In this document: one piece after another, positions 61,235 to 64,000 of the stretch | Numbering within the stretch: the first letter of the stretch is position 1 | How the letters are laid out: every line of letters begins with the position of its first letter | From: Anaerovorax odorimutans | GTDB lineage: Bacteria; Bacillota; Clostridia; Peptostreptococcales; Anaerovoracaceae | DNA: 64,000 nt | Direction of reading: 5' to 3' | Assembly: GCF_024459955.1 (NCBI RefSeq) | Contig: NZ_JANFXK010000011.1 | Location: 1-64,000, forward strand | Made by a program: the position numbers and the translations under genes | Notes under the pieces: model-generated | The model's database searches: none | Told to the model about the DNA's origin: nothing | What the model saw: the letters and a program-made list of their open reading frames with translations, nothing else

Positions 61235-62900
61235 GAATTACCTCCCCTTCAAAAATGACTGTCTCAAAACTAATCTTCCCGATTTCACCTGGCCGGACTT
61301 CAAATGGATTATTGGACAGCACGCACAGATTTGCCAGCTTCCCCTCTTCGAGAGTACCCATGATCGTTTCCCAATGGGACTGCCTCGCACTGGATAAGGT
61401 GTACCCTTTGAGCAGCACGTCCAGTGATAGTTTGGCGCTCTCCGGGGGCCTCATACTGTTGGGATATTTCGCCGGGTTCAAGGGTACCTGCGGATCTATC
61501 CTTGTGTTCGCCACTTGGATACCAAACATCGGATCTGCTCTGTTCAGTTCGTAGAATGTAACCACATCGCTTGAAAAGGCTACCAGAGCACCGCTGTCAA
61601 GGAAGGGGGTAAACTGATACATTCGTCTCCACTTTTCCTCCGTATAGTAATTCATAGCCTCTTCACCAAAATATCCGCCTGACCAGTGGCAGCTCCAGTT
61701 GATGGTTATTCCAAGCTCCGCAGGTCTGGGCATGTCTTCCGGATCAACGATCTCGCAATGAGCGAATACCGGCTGGCACACCCACGGAGTCCCATTTGCC
61801 GCTGCGATTTTCTGCGCTGCGGCTACAGCATCGCATCCTACCCGAAAGGCCCTGTCCCCCACCATATGAATATGCAAATCCAGCTTTTCTTCATTGCAAA
61901 GGACAAAACACTTGGTCAGCTCTTCGGTCTCCATCATGATTTCTCCGTAATTGTCCGGATCGTTCACATGCGGGTGGAGAGAAGCGCTGTTCCCGCTCTC
62001 ATTCGTTCCATCTAAAAACAGCTTCATCGTATTAATTTTAATGTGTTTGGTGGAGTACAGCTTTTGATAACGCCTCAGCTTGCTTATTTTCTCCGGCAGA
62101 TCTTCATAGCTCCAGAATCTCACCATCCCATCATAATAAACGTTCAGCTCACCGGCCCGATCCATTTCGTAGATAGACTGAATCTGTTCATCTGCCTCAA
62201 TGAATCCGTCGCACATTGCGGTTATCCCGTGAGAGCCCAGGAAATCAAAAAAAGGGGTTAAGCTTTTTGCCGTAAGGGTTTCCGGAGGACGCCAATCTAT
62301 GGAGCGAAACATATTTTCCGCAAAATGCGCCCAGGCCATTTCTTTGACCCAGCCCGTAGGATTGCCCTCCCGGTCTCTCACAAAGACTTCCAGCGCGCTG
62401 GGGTCAGGGGTATTGGCATCAACCTGTAGAAGTTCCAACATCTTGGAATTGAGCCAGCATAAATGCTCCCCAAAGTCCTGACAAAGGCAGGGCCTGTCGG
62501 ATACTGCCGTGTCCAGCAGCTCTTTGGTCGGTCCTTTTTCGTCAAACATGGACGTGGGATAATACTCGAAATACAGAAACGGGATTTCTTCCTTGGGATG
62601 CGCCTTTGCGTAAGTTTTTATAAAGCCCAGAACTTCATCTACGTTTTCCGTCCATGGAAGTTTTATGTGCCATGAACTCCTTGCTACCGCCCCGGGATGG
62701 ATGTGGCTGTCTATAAACCCCGGAAGCACGGTTTTGCCTCTCAGATCGAAAACGCTGCAGTTATTTGCATTAATGGAGTTATTGTCTTTACCGATTCCAT
62801 TGCCCACATAAACAATTTTTCCGTCATCGTAAGCGAGCGTATCCGCCCACAAATTTTCCTTCCTGGCCGTATATATTTTTGCATTGTTCAATATTATCAT
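61221..62900 (-). CDS. Amidohydrolase-family metal-dependent hydrolase (YtcJ type)
   Basis: The 559-residue amidohydrolase_3 protein starts with the urease-like beta domain (MIILNNAKIYTARKENLWAD). A TIM barrel follows with the metal motif GKTVLPGFIDSHIHPG, HIHMVGDRAF, and AFSSDVVTFYELNR towards the end. Members hydrolyse amide or cyclic amide bonds in varied substrates; the substrate is not predictable. GAGG precedes the ATG. It follows a permease gene by 29 bases, suggesting uptake and hydrolysis of one compound. Confidence 0.85.
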   Translation of the reverse strand: MIILNNAKIYTARKENLWADTLAYDDGKIVYVGNGIGKDNNSINANNCSVFDLRGKTVLPGFIDSHIHPGAVARSSWHIKLPWTENVDEVLGFIKTYAKAHPKEEIPFLYFEYYPTSMFDEKGPTKELLDTAVSDRPCLCQDFGEHLCWLNSKMLELLQVDANTPDPSALEVFVRDREGNPTGWVKEMAWAHFAENMFRSIDWRPPETLTAKSLTPFFDFLGSHGITAMCDGFIEADEQIQSIYEMDRAGELNVYYDGMVRFWSYEDLPEKISKLRRYQKLYSTKHIKINTMKLFLDGTNESGNSASLHPHVNDPDNYGEIMMETEELTKCFVLCNEEKLDLHIHMVGDRAFRVGCDAVAAAQKIAAANGTPWVCQPVFAHCEIVDPEDMPRPAELGITINWSCHWSGGYFGEEAMNYYTEEKWRRMYQFTPFLDSGALVAFSSDVVTFYELNRADPMFGIQVANTRIDPQVPLNPAKYPNSMRPPESAKLSLDVLLKGYTLSSARQSHWETIMGTLEEGKLANLCVLSNNPFEVRPGEIGKISFETVIFEGEVIHGKL

Positions 62901-62929
62901 AGTTTCCTCTTTTTAATCGGCAGTAACGT

Positions 62930-64000
62930 TTACAGATCCATTTCCGGCGGCAATTCCTTGAATCCTTTGGTCTTGATTGCCAGGAATATAACGCCTACTG
63001 CCAGCCATGAAAAGCCAACGATCTTTCCAGCCACCGGCAAACTGATCCATAAGTATGCACAAAATGCTGCTGCGATCGCAGGAAGAATCACATATTTCCA
63101 AACCGCTGCGCCGCCCCTTTGCCTGTCGCGAACCCAGAATCTTGCGATTACCGAAATGTTTGTAAGAATAAATCCTGTAAGAGCTCCGAAGCTTACCAGG
63201 GACATGGCATTGGTCAAACTATCCTGGAAAATCAAAGCAGTCAGGCCGATTGCCGCCGATAGCAGAATGTTTCTAGAAGGTGTCTTGAACTTAGGATGTA
63301 CATAACCAAAGAACTTCTTAGGAATAAATCCGTCGCGGCCCATTCCCAAGAGGATTCTTGCTGTAGCTCCCTGTCCTGCTATGCAGCATCCGATCGAAGC
63401 CAGAATGTTGAAGATTACGAAAACCTTGTTCATCCAGGCCATGCCGATCACAACATAGTATTCGTAAGTAGCCGTATCGGGATCCGACATGGTTGTAATC
63501 GCATCGGGCCATGCGCAGTTCATCAGATAGGCTACGAGGAAGAATTCAATTGCCGCGCCGATGCATACAATTACCACAGCCCGGGGCATGTTCTTTTCCG
63601 GGTTAACCGTTTCCTCCGAATAAGTCGTTACTGAGTCAAATCCGACAAATACCATTGCCAGAATTCCTGCGCCCGTCATGGTCGTACTCAGATCAAAGGT
63701 TGAAGGGTCATAGATCGCTTTTCCTGAAAATAAGGTCCCGGCTCCGCCTCCCTCACAGATAAACCAGATGGTTCCCGCCAGCGTCGCCAGCACTGCGATG
63801 ATGGGTACTACAACATTGATATTATTCAGGAATGCCGCAACGCCTACCCCTATGTAGTTACAAACCGCAACAAATACTACTGCTGCGATAATCAGCACCC
63901 AGGTGGGGATAGCAGGTATCATGGCATTTGTGTAAAGAGCGATTCCCAGATAGCAGGTCATGGGCAGCAGGAAATAATCCAGCATAATCGTCCAGCCCGC
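62930..64000 (-). CDS. APC-superfamily amino acid/amine permease, 5' end missing
   Basis: The frame is open to the right edge, so the N-terminus lies outside the window. The visible 356 residues hold eight or nine spans and APC signatures: FVGFDSVTTYSEETVNPEKN, then GMGRDGFIPKKFFGYVHPKF, and LVSFGALTGFILTNISVIAR. Such proteins import amino acids or polyamines by proton symport. It precedes the amidohydrolase on the same strand. Confidence 0.88.
   Translation of the reverse strand, partial: AGWTIMLDYFLLPMTCYLGIALYTNAMIPAIPTWVLIIAAVVFVAVCNYIGVGVAAFLNNINVVVPIIAVLATLAGTIWFICEGGGAGTLFSGKAIYDPSTFDLSTTMTGAGILAMVFVGFDSVTTYSEETVNPEKNMPRAVVIVCIGAAIEFFLVAYLMNCAWPDAITTMSDPDTATYEYYVVIGMAWMNKVFVIFNILASIGCCIAGQGATARILLGMGRDGFIPKKFFGYVHPKFKTPSRNILLSAAIGLTALIFQDSLTNAMSLVSFGALTGFILTNISVIARFWVRDRQRGGAAVWKYVILPAIAAAFCAYLWISLPVAGKIVGFSWLAVGVIFLAIKTKGFKELPPEMDL

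Overview
The window looks like a monoderm, endospore-lineage bacterium of the class Clostridia (Bacillota). The evidence is a dcw cluster with mraZ, a PASTA-domain transpeptidase, two DUF881 proteins and Sbp; a MutS2/ZapA/PheST block; strong Shine-Dalgarno sequences; and LCP and Wzm/Wzt-type wall-polymer genes. MurE carries the DNPR motif of meso-diaminopimelate ligases. A narrower placement is not supportable from the sequence alone.

Layout. (1) Positions 1-5,130 are one end of an integrative element. A leftward operon of small genes (excisionase-like, membrane peptide, XRE regulators) diverges from a CI-like repressor. A LexA-box promoter drives a 35-residue peptide convergent with the repressor. 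Two zinc-ribbon membrane proteins and a tyrosine integrase follow, and the integrase faces a tRNA-fMet gene. (2) 5,174-5,471 is a leftward tRNA operon (Asn, Leu, fMet). (3) 5,722-19,589 is a leftward housekeeping block: rRNA/tRNA methyltransferase, pheS, pheT, zapA, mutS2, a DUF523 desulfidase, argS, two radical SAM proteins, a TPR protein and a YjdF-like membrane protein. (4) 19,650-36,184 is the leftward dcw cluster from mraZ to ftsZ, with MraZ boxes and a promoter upstream. Its murE lacks the usual N-terminal domain, and murA sits where murC/murB often lie. (5) 36,538-42,106 holds sfsA, a lipoprotein, lgt, ychF and an SDR dehydrogenase, separated by unusually long, hairpin-rich and repeat-rich spacers. 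(6) 42,729-60,088 is a leftward 14-gene surface-glycopolymer locus. It combines ManNAc/ManNAcA synthesis (WecB, WecC), a TagA/WecG transferase, a TagGH/Wzm-Wzt exporter, two very large glycosyltransferases, an LCP attachment enzyme, accessory enzymes and a degenerate ABC ATPase paralogue. (7) 60,728-64,000 holds a GyrI-like protein, an amidohydrolase and a truncated APC-family permease.

The most unusual signal is a non-coding repeat of about 330 bp found three times (about 38,386, 42,164 and 60,398), always in the same orientation. Each copy contains four dyads, TATC-N28-GATA, repeating at exactly 72 bp. Twenty-three of the 24 boxes are exact and the other is TGTC. The two best-preserved copies flank the glycopolymer locus as direct repeats, so that locus may be a recombining cassette. 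Other items of note are the SOS-type promoter for a tiny peptide beside a repressor without a cleavage domain, the MurE without domain 1, and the intact but catalytically dead ABC ATPase at the head of the glycopolymer operon.
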